DNA from: Brassica napus
Taxonomy: Eukaryota > Streptophyta > Magnoliopsida > Brassicales > Brassicaceae
DNA: 64,000 nucleotides
NCBI RefSeq assembly: GCF_020379485.1
Contig: NC_063446.1
Span: 12,571,597 to 12,635,596, forward strand
Direction: 5' to 3'
Position numbers and translations under genes: made by a program. Of this stretch, positions 11,403 through 24,100 are shown in pieces; the stretch's first letter is position 1, and every line of letters starts with the position of its first letter. The notes beneath the pieces were generated by a model. It searched no databases. It was not told the DNA's origin and saw only the letters and a program-made list of their open reading frames with translations.

Positions 11403-13024
11403 ACTGTATGGACTCAGACTTGGCCTCTTTTCTATTTTAATTTTATTGAATCTGGTTTGATCAGAAAAAAGGAAGAACGTTTATACTCTATACAACAAAA
11501 CGTGCAAAGCAGGAAGAAGAGAGGTTCAGGGATGAAGATGTTTGGTGAGCTGTGGAGGAAGAAAGGACAAAAAATGTGATAGAACAAAACATGGCTTGTG
11601 ACTCAAGAAATAAATGTATTTTTTTTATTTAGAACATATCCATTTTATTGTGTTATTTTTATTTTTTATCATGATATTTAAAAATGAATCCAGTATAGTT
11701 CAATTCTAAAAAAAGAGATTACTATTTTTTCTATATTAAAAATAGTAATTTCTATTTTTAATTCTATATTTAGACTAATGTTATTATATAAAATATGTCG
11801 GAAAAAATCTATCTTTATTTAAAAGGGAAAAATAGCAAAATAATTTTAATATTGTACCAATGATGGCTGATCATTTCCGGACTGTGTGATTATTTAGAGA
11901 TTTCTTTCTAGTAATAAAATGAATATTTATACAATCAATGATGCTGCTTCAGCTTATCGAATTTGCCAAAATGTGCTGATTTGGTCTGCAATCATCTTGC
12001 TTAACTTTGGCCTCTCTTGCTGGCCGGACGGGCTTCTGGTTTATCAAATCGGAACCGGTTTAAGTCCTTGTTACAAATCGCTCCGGTATAGTTTAGAACG
12101 AATAGGGTCGGTCCAAAAAAAAAAAGGGTCGCTCCATATGGTTCGGTTCGATATCTTTTCAGATTTTCTTTTCTGGACGAATAAATAGGCTGAAGTCCCA
12201 ATCCAAGTAACAGTGAAAGAAAATAAGTTATGTTCTTAAGAATTTTAAAAATCTTTGGATGAATTTTCAGATGTTTGATGTCGTTTACAGAAAGCTTAAA
12301 AAATATACAACTTGTTGGAGATATTAGATATCCATTTTGGTCCATGCATGTGAATTTGACCATTCAGTGACCAGTCACTTTCCTTTAAAAGAATGGCGCA
12401 GTCTATCTAAATTTGGTATATAGATCACTAAACATTTTCGTGCCCAAATCAAATTATGGACCAGAATCTGCCTGTAGAATTTAAAATTCAATCGAACTAA
12501 TGCAAATGTACAATAAGTTACAATAATTTAAAGGTCCAATTTTTCGAATACCATAATTACACTACAATTCTGTTTTTTTTTTTATAATAAAATAGAGGTA
12601 AGCCAAGAGAAATATCGATTGCTGTTTTTATGAAACTAATAACTAAGAATGCCAAAGAAATTATGAAAGTCAATACGAAAAAGCATCAAGCTTTAGCACA
12701 ATTCGCAAGAATTCAGAATTACAAATCAGAAAACCAAACATAGAGATCATAAACGCGTTTTAGAACTCAATATTTTGAATTATATCCAACTTGCTGTTGT
12801 AGCAACGATTACTATACCTAATAATTTTATATTCCAGATTGTTGTTTGTATTCCGAAATTTATAAAATATATTAATATATAATGTGATATATTTACAAAG
12901 CTCTTAAAATTTTATTTTCATCGACGAATGACTCTATGTTTACAAGATGTCTTCAGCATGGTGCATGGCGTATCATCGAACATAGATTTTATAGGACGGT
13001 AAAAAATTTATCATTGTAATAGTA
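11403..13024. other. Intergenic DNA without a recognisable gene
   Basis: AT-rich, with no supported coding frame. An A-run flanked by a near-perfect 11-bp duplication lies at 12104-12135 (see findings). The long open frame antisense to 12001-12363 has no recognisable domain. Confidence 0.4.
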
Positions 13025-14944
13025 TCTCTATAATATTATTTGAAAAGTCAGTTTCGGTCGTGCTCACGTTAACTCTCACGATGGTTGATTACACTGATAC
13101 CCTTAATAAATTAAAAATATTACATTTAAATACTATTATTGAATTTTTTATTTAGTTTCCTTTTTAAATTTTTTCAAATAACATATGTAATAAAAAGGAA
13201 AATTTTATAAAATTAAAAAACAAAATTAAAAACGAAAATATATGTATATATAATATAATTTTATTAAAAAAGAAAGTTCACAAAATAAAAATATATCATT
13301 TAAAAAATATTTTTAAATAACATAAAATCTACTTTTGAAGTAATAAAATATTTCTTTATATCTATATTTTCTTAGATGAAAATATATATTTGCATATAAT
13401 GTGATTTCATAAAACAACATTCACACACATAATCTTGATATTAGAAAAGAAATATTATTTCTTTTAATACATAGTTTTTAAAAATACAAAATATATATTT
13501 TCAAAGTAATAGAAATAATTTTTGTATATCTATCTATTTTCTTAGATGATTACATATAATAATTAAGTAACATAAATTAATATATATTTAATTGACTAAA
13601 AATAGTTTATAATTAGTATTATTGAAAAGTTTTATTTATTTTTTCATATATTTATTTGACTATAATATCTTTCAATTACAGCAAAAATATCTATAAATTA
13701 TATTTTTACTTATATAATATGATTTTTAAAATACAATCACACAATTTTTTTAAACTACTTATCTTTAAGAGATATTAAAAAGCATTAACAATAAATATAT
13801 TTTGATCAAATAATTACAAAATATTTAAAATAACATAACACTATATAGTTTAACGAGGTAGGTATATTATATTTTTTATCATTATTAAAATTATTTGTTT
13901 TCATAATATTAAATTTGCTTTTAAATTTTATGTTTTTATGTTTGTGGAACTTAATATGATTAGAATTAAAATACCAAAGCAAATATGAATTCTCATTTTT
14001 AAGATTATTTAAAATAAATAAATTTCAGTTTACCATTTCAGTTTAATTATTGTAATTATTGATATATGTTCATGAGTTTCCCAAAAATGTATTAGTTACT
14101 TTTATAACTTCATATTGATCATCGCTTTATTTTCTGATATTTTTTTTTAAAGAAAATCAACATATAATTTGATAAATGTTATGAAACTACATTCACATTT
14201 AAACGATAAATAAAATTAATTTTATTTTACTTAATTATAATAAAAACAATTATACTTCAGTTTGAATTTGAAAAAAGTATATATAACTCAATATACTCAT
14301 AACATGAGTGACTCGACTAGTCCAACTTATATCTAAAATCATATATTTAACTACAATAAGAATATATAATTTTATAATAATAATTTATTTTATAAATGTA
14401 AATTATAGGATGATTCAAAACATATTAAGAAATGAAAATAAAATATTAACCAACTGTTATAATTTAGTTATTTTGTAAAATTTATATATATGCCTGAGAC
14501 TGTAGAATATGATCGTTATATTAATTTACATAATTTAGAATCAAACACTTTAGTTTATTTTATATTTCATTCTAAGACCAATATATCTTAAGTTATACAT
14601 AATCTTTCTCAAATATATTTACATATCTAAGCCAACAACCAATGTAAATGAAAATAAGAAAATTAATCATAATTTAAATAAAAAAAATTATCGTTGAATT
14701 CAGAGAAATTGATGCAATCTAATATACCCAAATAATAGCGAAATCGACTCTAAAAACAACAAAATGACTAGATATAACATATCTAAAATCATATGTCTAA
14801 TTAAAGTAATATAATATTATTAATATAAATTATGCATACAAATTATAAATTAATTTAAAATTATAAATAAAAAACAATCAATTATTAAGTATATTTATTT
14901 TGTAAGTATTTATACGCGTGCATGAGCACGGGAAAATCACCTAG
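13025..14944 (+). mobile_element. Non-coding Helitron, plus orientation (1920 bp)
   Basis: The 5' end is TCTCTATAATATTATTTGAA after A13024. The 3' end is a CGTGC-ATGA-GCACG hairpin (near 14915-14930) followed by CTAG at 14941-14944 and then T. The interior is extremely AT-rich and non-coding. The right end is firm; the left end is chosen by its match to the usual start and the A/T rule. Confidence 0.65.
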
Positions 14945-15184
14945 TAATTAACCAGACGATCAAAAAATATGAATAACTTTTTGTTTATCTATATTATTCA
15001 TGCATTTAAACAAATAGTTTGTGTTTTAGGCAACTTAACTAATAAAAGTTTAACACTAAAAGTACCAATAAAGTAGAACTAGAAAAATAAATTCATATAC
15101 CAATCTGATTTAATAATTCATTAATTCTATTGAAATCTTAAAATAAATTATATTGAAATTTTAAACCTTAATCATGAAAGATAT

Positions 15185-15792
15185 TGTTGAATATTAACGA
15201 AGAATAGCAAAACAGTTTGACTAATAACGAGAATCAAATACACAAACTCGCGACACACTCTCTGATGAACTCATCGACGTAAGTTAGAAAGTTTAAGTTT
15301 GTAAAATTATGGAAAACAAAAGAAGAACACAAAAAAAACGTAGAAGATAGACACATAAATTGTTTTGCCAAAGTTCGCATAAAAGGCTATGTCTCTGAAG
15401 CCTCGCAAAGAGACAATCCACTATAATCTTAAGAACAAAGATCAAGCACCTATTTCTCTCTCAAGCCTACAAGTCAGCTTGCTTGGTGTGAAAACCCATC
15501 CAAGAATAGAACACAGAAGCTCCTTCCTCTTATATATAATGAGTCTGTTACATTAACCAGTTGGATTAGAGCTTCTCATCCCTTTCCATAAATATGTTAG
15601 GAATATTTCCAAAATAGTTCAAACTTCCATAACTCCATGAAAGTAATATTTTCTTGATCCTATCAACTTCCATAATACCATAGAAGTAATATTTCTTTTT
15701 CCTAATAAGACGTTCTCGTTTTGGTTTAAGTTATGCGAATTTGTTTGATTTCCATCACCAAATCGTGACGAAGTCCTTGACGAATCCCAACA
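15185..15792 (-). mobile_element. Copia-type LTR (608 bp), 3' LTR of a truncated element
   Basis: On the minus strand it starts TGTTGGGATTCGTC and ends AATATTCAACA (TG...CA). Immediately before the start (plus 15793-15802) is the polypurine tract AACAAGGTGGAGTT, the classic copia junction. A TATATATAAG box lies near 15530-15540. No 5-bp duplication flanks this LTR, because on one side the internal region follows. It is therefore a 3' LTR with a stub of internal sequence; the rest of the element is gone. Confidence 0.7.
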
Positions 15793-15960
15793 AACTCCAC
15801 CTTGTTGACATCAAACATGATCAACTACTTAGGTTACAAACTCATGCTTTCGTCAGAGAGTGTAACATGTTTCATGTTAAAACCTTTCAATGGAGGTACT
15901 CTAAAGTCGTAAGCCATGAATGAAACATGTTTCATGTTAAAAAAAAAAAGTTTCATGTTT
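15793..15960 (-). pseudogene. Copia internal 3' end stub
   Basis: This is the sequence between the polypurine tract and about 15960. It encodes a short tail on the minus strand (...FNMKHVTLSDES..., then stop near 15845) and then breaks off. An A11 run with 10-bp flanking duplication (GTTTCATGTT) sits at 15929-15959. Confidence 0.4.
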
Positions 15961-16230
15961 ATCCACCAATGTAGTATGTGTATATTTCAGCTTAAGAGTT
16001 TTTCTTTACACCACTTTAAATCATTCTACCTGTTATTCCGTGAGCAAAGAACAGAGGGTCAAATGATAGAAAGAAAAAACAGATGTCACCAATTTTTTTT
16101 TTTTAAATGGGATAACGAAAGCATGTCACAAAAAACAGTCACATTCTTGCAATTATTGGATCATCATTAACTTAAAACACATATATATAGGTTATAAGGC
16201 ACACTTAGAACAACAAATCACGAACAAAGC

Positions 16231-16960
<730 letters not shown>

Positions 16961-17899
16961 ATCGCATATCATCTTCTTTTTTTGATAAGTATGTGAGTAT
17001 CGTTAATCAAAATGAGAGTGTTTGTACTACTACAAAAGTTTAAGCTAGAAGTAATCCCAAGCCAAAAAACATAAAAACGGGGGAGAACTTAATATAAGCA
17101 TTGCATCTTCCTCACTGATGTTGTGTATTCCAGCAATGCATTTCTGCATAACGAAACATGAGTGTGAGTTCTAAAGCTGGAAACAGTAAGAAAAAATAGC
17201 CACATAGCAAGATATTATAAAGACCCAATACTCAAACTCCTACTAACTAAAACAAGATATTGAAGAATATATATTTTAAATTTTCATATCAACAATACTA
17301 ATTGTCTCCAACAAGTCTCATACAAAATATGATTAAAAATTTTAAAAGTAGTTCGGGACCTTGTGGTCGGAGGTTAAGGAGACGTGTTTGGGACACTAAC
17401 ATGTTTCAAGTTCGATCAACTTACTGCGCGAAATTAAGTCACACTGTTCCTAGACATCTACAAAGATATGAAATTAAAAAAATATTAAAAGTATTAAATA
17501 AATAGGAAAACATGGAGTCGTTTATCATAGAAGAAACAAAAAATGGTGCTAGATCTATATGCCACTTGTCGTTCCTTAATTCATATATTTTTTGAACATA
17601 AAAAGTGTTTATATATATATATTTTTTTTTCAAATCCAAGAATATAGATAACATGGTTCTCTTCCTAGTTCTAGATGAAAATCTCAAAATACGTAGTTCC
17701 AAATCCATCGAATATGGTTTTAGACCACTAAATTTGCAATGCAGAATATACCAAAAAAAAAAGAATTGTGAAGACTTGGATTTGCAGTTAAGGCTACGAC
17801 TGGCTATCAAGAATTCAGAACCACACAATACTGAACCGAAACTTCTTGCAAATAGCAATGGTGATGAAACATTAACGCAATACAATCGTCACATTGATA
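16961..17899. other. Intergenic DNA containing a dispersed-repeat copy
   Basis: Sequence from about 17690 to 17899 is closely similar to 61040-61170 (shared AGAACCACACAATACT and GAAACTTCTTGCAAAT). The open frame 17605-18075 runs across this repeat into the Helitron and is not a gene. Confidence 0.55.
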
Positions 17900-19588
17900 T
17901 CTATACTAATAAAGTTGAAGAGAAAGTCTCCACAATGTGCCACGTCATTCTTCCTATCCCTATTTTGCGACACGTGTCGAGTAAAGAGACAACTTCTTCT
18001 TTCTGCTTTTGTTTCCAACTCGCGGATCTTCTTCTTCTTCTCTTTTTAGTGTTTCTAACTCGCCGATTAGCTTGATTTTATGATAATTTATTGGGCTTTT
18101 ATGTCTATTTATTAGTCCATACTTTATGTTTATATTCATTATCAATTTGTTTTAAAAAATCCTCTCATTCTATCTCACATAAACCAAAACAGAACCTACA
18201 TATATAAAAACTACACTACATAAAACATAAAAGTGTGTGAGTTCTAGGTATAACTGACACGGGCACACCGTCTACAAAAAAAAACAAATATATTTCCAAA
18301 CGAACATCTATTATAATAAGAAAAAACTCATTGCGAGAATCATGAAAATACAAAAAATAGCTAATATTATCCAGCTCTCATACAAATACACACTACACAT
18401 CATCATACATGGTCTTCGAAATAAGTAACAACTCAACATAGACAAAACAACAAACTTATCACAAACCATTGACTCAAAATATTAACGCCCCCTGAATAAA
18501 TGGACCTTTAAACTAAACGGTTGAAGAATGAAAGAAAAAAACTTAAACACCTTCTATAAAACACAGCTATAACAACTTATCCTCACACAAAAAACTACAC
18601 CATGAATAACGGACAACTTCTCTCTTATCAGCTCTCACACCAAACATAATCTACATGGCCCAACACACAACAATCCATCATTGATTTTCAGCTACCGTCT
18701 ATCATTGACAATCAAAGTAATTTAAAGACTCAACAATTGAGTACATCGAATTCATGATAACATACCATCACATCACCACCCCGACTCAACCTTGTTTATT
18801 CAAGAGACTACTGAATATGTGATGAATAAACTGCCAAAAAGCTACAATACCATAGCTAATGATCTCCAAGTTACTCTTACCAACTAAGACTACAACCAAA
18901 ATGCGACTGCAAGACTTGACGTCGATCTTATCATCACAGATCTAGAGGAAACAAATAGGCCTCCAACTACAGAAGAAGAAAATGATATATGCACTATATG
19001 CTTCGAAAATTACAACTATGGAAACAAACTTTGCTCTCTTACTTGCGCTCATAATTTTCATTTTACATGCATTGATCAATAGCTTCGTAGAAACAAAAAT
19101 TGTCCAATATGTAGAGAAAGTAATCTATGATTCCACCCTCAATATGATTAATAACATGGAATATCATGTTTTAATTTCCAATTTTATTTGTGTAGTATTT
19201 TCTACTTTGGTTTTTCATTTCCAAACAAAATAATTAATAATTTATCCTCATTAATAAATATTTTCCATTCACAACATTATTTTATTATATAAAAAATAAC
19301 ATCACTAAAGACAAACAATACATGACACACAAAAAATTAAGATTACTTCCTAAAAATAAACTACAAATGTCGGATTATTTTATACAATTCACATGTTTCT
19401 TACGATCTACCTACACTACTTAAACCATAAAATTATTAACACCACCATGAATCAAGATATTGCTTTACCATCTAATATATAACTAAAACTTTTAAAATAC
19501 CATCCACCAATCAAGATATGCTACATAAAAAAAATTCAAATTACAGCAAATGACAGTCGCCCCGTGCGTAGCGCGGACAAACCACTAG
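17900..19588 (+). mobile_element. Helitron (1689 bp) carrying a captured RING-H2 gene fragment
   Basis: It begins TCTATACTAATAAAGTTGAA after A17899 and ends with a CCGTGC-GTA-GCGCGG hairpin followed by CTAG at 19585-19588 and T. The start coincides with the point where similarity to a paralogous copy at 61 kb breaks off and resumes beyond the right end, so the insertion is supported by an unfilled relative. Early on it has an ACACGTGTC stretch. An alternative 5' end (TCTATTATAATAAG at 18307) would give a nested shorter element. It has no helicase and is non-autonomous. Confidence 0.7.
18730..19131 (+). pseudogene. RING-H2 zinc finger fragment (E3 ligase type), two in-frame stops
   Basis: In one frame the region reads ...TTEYVMNKLPKSYNTIA..., a TAA near 18885, then a stretch rich in Asp/Glu and a complete C3H2C3 RING-H2 domain: DICTICFENY (18984 on), CSLTCAHNFHFTCIDQ, then CPICRES and a TGA at 19129-19131. 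The position after CIDQ, normally the conserved Trp, is TAG (TGG to TAG), a nonsense change inside the RING. All eight zinc ligands are kept. RING-H2 domains recruit E2 enzymes for ubiquitin transfer. It lies wholly inside a Helitron, so it is probably a captured host gene piece. I cannot name the parent gene. Confidence 0.7.
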
Positions 19589-20332
19589 TATATAATATAT
19601 AAAAGACAAATGAAAAGCAGTCAAGGCAATTTTAAAAGAAAACAGCCCAATTAATTTTTTTTTTTGTTCCAGTAAGAAAGTATTAATAACATTCATTAAT
19701 GTGGCAATGTGTTTTTACAATTTTATGTTTATTTATTGACAAATTCTCTTATATACCACAATTTATTTTTGTTTCCAATTATTCACAATTTTCTTTCAAA
19801 ATTTAAAACACTGATTCTGACAACTGATATAAAGCCCCACTTTAGAAAGGTTAAATGAGAAAACTATGGTTGACGGTATGAGATTATCAGCGCTGTCAAG
19901 AAAAAATATGTGGATAAGGATCCACAGACGAATAGGTTCTAAACTCTAGATTGGTTTATGTTAATTCTTTGTGGGGGAACTGATTATGTTTTATAATGAA
20001 TGATAATGGTGTGATGTTGCATTGTTGATTGTTTTCAGTTAGTCAGTTCTGGTTCTGCATTGGATTGTCTAATGATTCAGACGAAAATACTATTCTAGAA
20101 TTGTTTTACTCAATAGAAGTGATGGATATGGTTGAGTTAGTGAATTTAAACAGAATAGAACATCATTGATCAAAAAAAAAAAAAAAAACAGAATAGAACA
20201 CCTCTGAAATTTATGGGACCATTAGTGGGATATGATGGTTTGCCTTATGGCGTATGCACATGATCCTAACCCGCGCACCCGGTTTGCCCACCCGGGTGTT
20301 GCAATAAAGCTTTTGTCGTTGCTGGTGAAAAG
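19589..20332. other. Intergenic DNA
   Basis: 19652-19815 continues the repeat shared with 61181-61350. A 23-nt tail-only insertion lies at 20163-20185. A short conserved-looking frame (ISAVKKKYVDKDPQTNR, near 19890-19940) ends in a stop; I do not recognise it. Confidence 0.4.
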
Positions 20333-20824
20333 CAGGGCCGGCTTAACTTGTTGAAGGGCATTAGGCAATAAAAAATTAAAAACCTTTTAATTAATTAGTT
20401 TAATATAATTATTAAAAAGAATGTTAAATTTTTTTTAATAAAATTAGCTGAACTCATTATTTTGTTTTGCAAATTAAGGTTTAAAAAACTTTGATTATCA
20501 TATCTTTTAAATTTTGTATAAAGTCAACACTAAAAAATACAAAATAAAATTGTGCCCTTGTTGTTGCAAAAATATATAAATATGGATTCTTATTATTTAG
20601 TAAATACATCATATTTAGGTGGGCTCTTGGACAGGAGCAAGTAATGAGTATAGAGATTTTTGTTGTTTTGTCTTTTTTTATTAGTAGAGTTGGTTTAGTT
20701 AAAATTATGGGCTTTTTCAATAATTTAACAAATTAAAAAGAGCTTTTAAAATAACATTAAAGAAATTATGGGCCCATGGATCCAGGGCGGTTGCCCATGT
20801 TGCTGTGGCAGAGAGCCGGGACTG
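20333..20824. mobile_element. Short hAT-like DNA transposon (492 bp) with 8-bp target duplication
   Basis: It starts CAGGGCCGGC and ends GCCGGGACTG, an imperfect 10-bp terminal inverted repeat. It is flanked on each side by the 8-bp direct duplication GTGAAAAG (20325-20332 and 20825-20832). An 8-bp duplication with CAGGG-type ends is the hAT signature. There is no transposase; the interior is AT-rich. Confidence 0.8.
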
Positions 20825-20832
20825 GTGAAAAG

Positions 20833-21197
20833 AATCATATGGTTGACTTTTCTAGTCTTCTTAGTCCTCCGTGACCGATAAGTTAGAACCATGAAGACAC
20901 ACGGATTTTGGAGGAAGTGTGGTATAAGTTTACCAACAAGTCTCTCTCATATTTCCTGAAGATATTATTTCATGTGTTTGCATCATGTTCATAGAAAATT
21001 CTCAGTAGTAGACCTTTCGATTATACCAACAAAGGTCTTAGAAATGAGCGATCTTTCTAGTAAAAACAAAAATAAAATGACAAACAAAACTTTGTCCACA
21101 TAGAGTTAGTACACGAAATTTCCCCACAAAGTGAACTGAATTAATCTGGTTTAGAGTTAAAATTGGGAAACTTATTGAAGATTTACTAGGTCTCCGG
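20833..21197 (+). promoter_or_regulatory. Upstream region of the GDPDL2/SNC4-like gene
   Basis: This 365-bp interval between the hAT element and the gene's ATG must hold the proximal promoter. I see no clear TATA box close to the ATG. If the hAT insertion is recent it sits within 400 bp of the start codon. Confidence 0.3.
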
Positions 21198-24100
21198 ATG
21201 GAAGAAACACCAACAAATTTCAAGGGAGGTAATCCGACAAGGGGAGGTCTACGAGCTTGGATGTTTTTACTCTGCGGTGTTGTTCTGATTCAGCTGTTTG
21301 CTGGTCAAACCGATGCTCAAAGATCTAGAGGTCCATGGCAAACACTCAGTGGTGAGAGTGCTCTCACTTTCTCTCTCCTTCTTTAAGCATGAATTTACGT
21401 GAAAATTAGGAGAAAACAAGAGAAATTAGTACTCGGACTTTCTTTATAAAGATGTGTAGTGGAAGTTGGGATAATCATAGGTATTTCATTTTATTAAAGT
21501 AATTTGTGATTACTTTTTCTTTGTTTTTACCAGGTGATGCTCCACTTGTGATTGCTCGTGGTGGGTTTTCGGGATTGTTTCCAGATTCGAGTCTCAAGGC
21601 TTACAGTTTCGTAAAGCAGACAAGTGTAGCAGGTGCTGCTCTATGGTGTGATGTTCAGCTAACCAAAGATGGAGCTGGGATTTGCTTTCCTGACTTAAAA
21701 CTGAACAACGCTTCAACTATTGACTTTGTTTACCCAAATCGCAAAAAATCTTACCTGGTTAACGGAGTCCCTACGCAGGGTTGGTTCACCATCGAATTCT
21801 CCTTGAGAGAACTCAGTAATGTTACTTGTAAGTGTTTATGACTCAGTTGGAAAATAGAATTTCGGGTTTTCTTGTTAGTCTCAAAAATGTGTCCTTTTTG
21901 CTTTCACCTGTTTGCAGTGAACAGAGGAATATTATTTCGGTCAGAAAAATTCGATGGAATATATCCGATTTCGACGGTTGGAGATGTAACCACGCAGATA
22001 AAACCAGAAAGTTTTTGGTTAAATGTTCAGCACGATGCGTTCTACGCGCAGCAGAATCTGAGCATGAGCAGTTTTCTGATATCAGCTTCCAGAAATGTTT
22101 CCATTGACTACGTCTCTTCCCCTGAAGTGAATTTCTTTAAAAAGATTGCTGGCGATTTCGGGCCTAATGGACCGAGTTTCGTGTTCCAGTTTCTTGGAAA
22201 AGAAGAGTTTGAGCCGACAACAAACCGAACTTACGGCTCTATCTTAAGTAACCTGACTTTTGTCAAAACGTTTGCTTCAGGGATTCTTGTCCCAAAGTCC
22301 TACATATTGCCACTGGATGACAAGCAGTACTTGCTTCCTCCTACATCGTTAGTTCAAGATGCTCACAAGGCAGGATTACAAGTGTATGTGTCAGGTTTTG
22401 CCAATGATATTGATATTGCTCACGACTACAGTTTCGATCCAGTGACTGAGTACCTATCCTTTGTGGACAATGGCAATTTCTCTGTAGATGGTGTGCTCTC
22501 AGATTTTCCCATAACTGCATCTTCATCCATTGGTAAGCAAAATCTCTTCAAGTGGTTTATTTATGTCCTTGAAACATTGCTCGAAATACTCAAATCGATT
22601 ATTTTCTTCTCATATTTACTCAAGAATGTTTCTCGCACCTTGGCAAAAACGCTACAAAACAGGGTAGTAAGAGTAATTACTTTGCATATTTCTTTTTTGA
22701 CTAGTAGAAAAAAGAAACCTATATATAGCTGACTTTATCTAATTGTTTCATAATTCAGTTGATTTTCTTGTTATATCAAAAAATGGAGCGAGTGGGGACT
22801 ATCCTGGATGTACAGACATGGCATATGATAAGGCTATCAAAGATGGTGCTGATGTTATCGATTGCTCCGTCCAAATGTCCAGCGACGGTATACCCTTTTG
22901 CTCGAGATCAATAGATCTCTCGAACAGCACAGTGATCTCCCATACGCCCTACGCGCAACGTTCAATAAATGTTCCTGAGATTAGCTCAAATGGTGGGATT
23001 TACACTTTTAGTCTCACATGGGCTGAGATCCAGAGCTTGACTCGTAAGTTTCTACTCCTAGGTCACATCTAACAATTTTACATTTTCTCCTAGGTTGATA
23101 CTATATGGTTAAAATAACATACCTGACTCGCATCTTTTGTGCAGCTGCGATTTCAAACCCCTATAGGCTATACAGTATGTTCAGGAATCCGGATGAGACA
23201 AATTCTGGGAAGCTTATTTTGCTTTCTGAGTTCCTAAACTTGGCAAAGAATTCAACTTCGCTCTCCGGTGTTTTGATCAGTGTAGAGGTGAGTTCTCCTA
23301 CCTCTCAATATTATGATCATTAAAAAAAAAAAATCAGACTATGACGTCTTATAATGGCAAAGCCACTTAATTTTATTGTGTCCTTCAGAATGCAGTGTAC
23401 CTGAGGGAGAAGCAAGGTCTTGACGTGGTTAAAGCGGTTCTCGATACCCTTATGGAAACTGGTTACAGCAATGGAATAACCACAGAAAAGGTCATGATTC
23501 AGTCAACGGAAAGCTCGGTTCTAGTTGATTTCAAGGAACAGAGCAAGTATGACACTGTCTACAAAATTGAAAAAAACATTAGTGATATTAGCGACGCTGC
23601 TATCCAAGCGATAAAGAAATTTGCTAACGCTGTTGTCATTAGAAAAGAAACAGTCTTTTCGTTATTTGATTCGTTCATCACTACGCAAACCAATGTTGTG
23701 AAGAAGCTGCAAAAGTCGTGGCTCCCGGTTTATGTGGAACTGTTTCAGAACGAGTTTGTGTCTCAACCATATGACTTCTTCGCTGATCCAACAGTGGAGA
23801 TAAATTCATATATCACAGGAGCCGGTATCAGTGGAACCATCATAGAGTTCCCTTTCACAGCTGCAAGATACAAAAGTAAGACGGCACATATATATATATC
23901 TATAAAAAAAAAATATGTATATATATGTATATGTATATTTATATTTATATACTGAATAATAAAAATATCACCATAAATCTTATCTAATAAAAATTTATAA
24001 ACTAGAAAGATTAGAAAGAAGGTTATAAATTCAAAATCTAGTTTAAGCTTCTATTTTTTATTTGGAAGAAAAATAAATGAGTAAGCTTAAAAAGGATAAT

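Noticed and set aside
12001..12363. 120-codon open frame on the minus strand
   Set aside because: No domain, Ile/Lys/Phe-rich, in AT-rich DNA, and it crosses the A-run of a micro-insertion.
17605..18075. 156-codon open frame on the plus strand
   Set aside because: It runs from a dispersed repeat across the Helitron start, so it cannot be one gene; composition is low-complexity.
18982..19233. 83-codon frame MIYALYASK...
   Set aside because: Wrong frame over the RING-H2 fragment; the zinc ligands appear in another frame.
20260..20310. CCACCCGGGTG palindrome as a terminator or regulatory hairpin
   Set aside because: Short GC palindrome without context; no transcript unit nearby.
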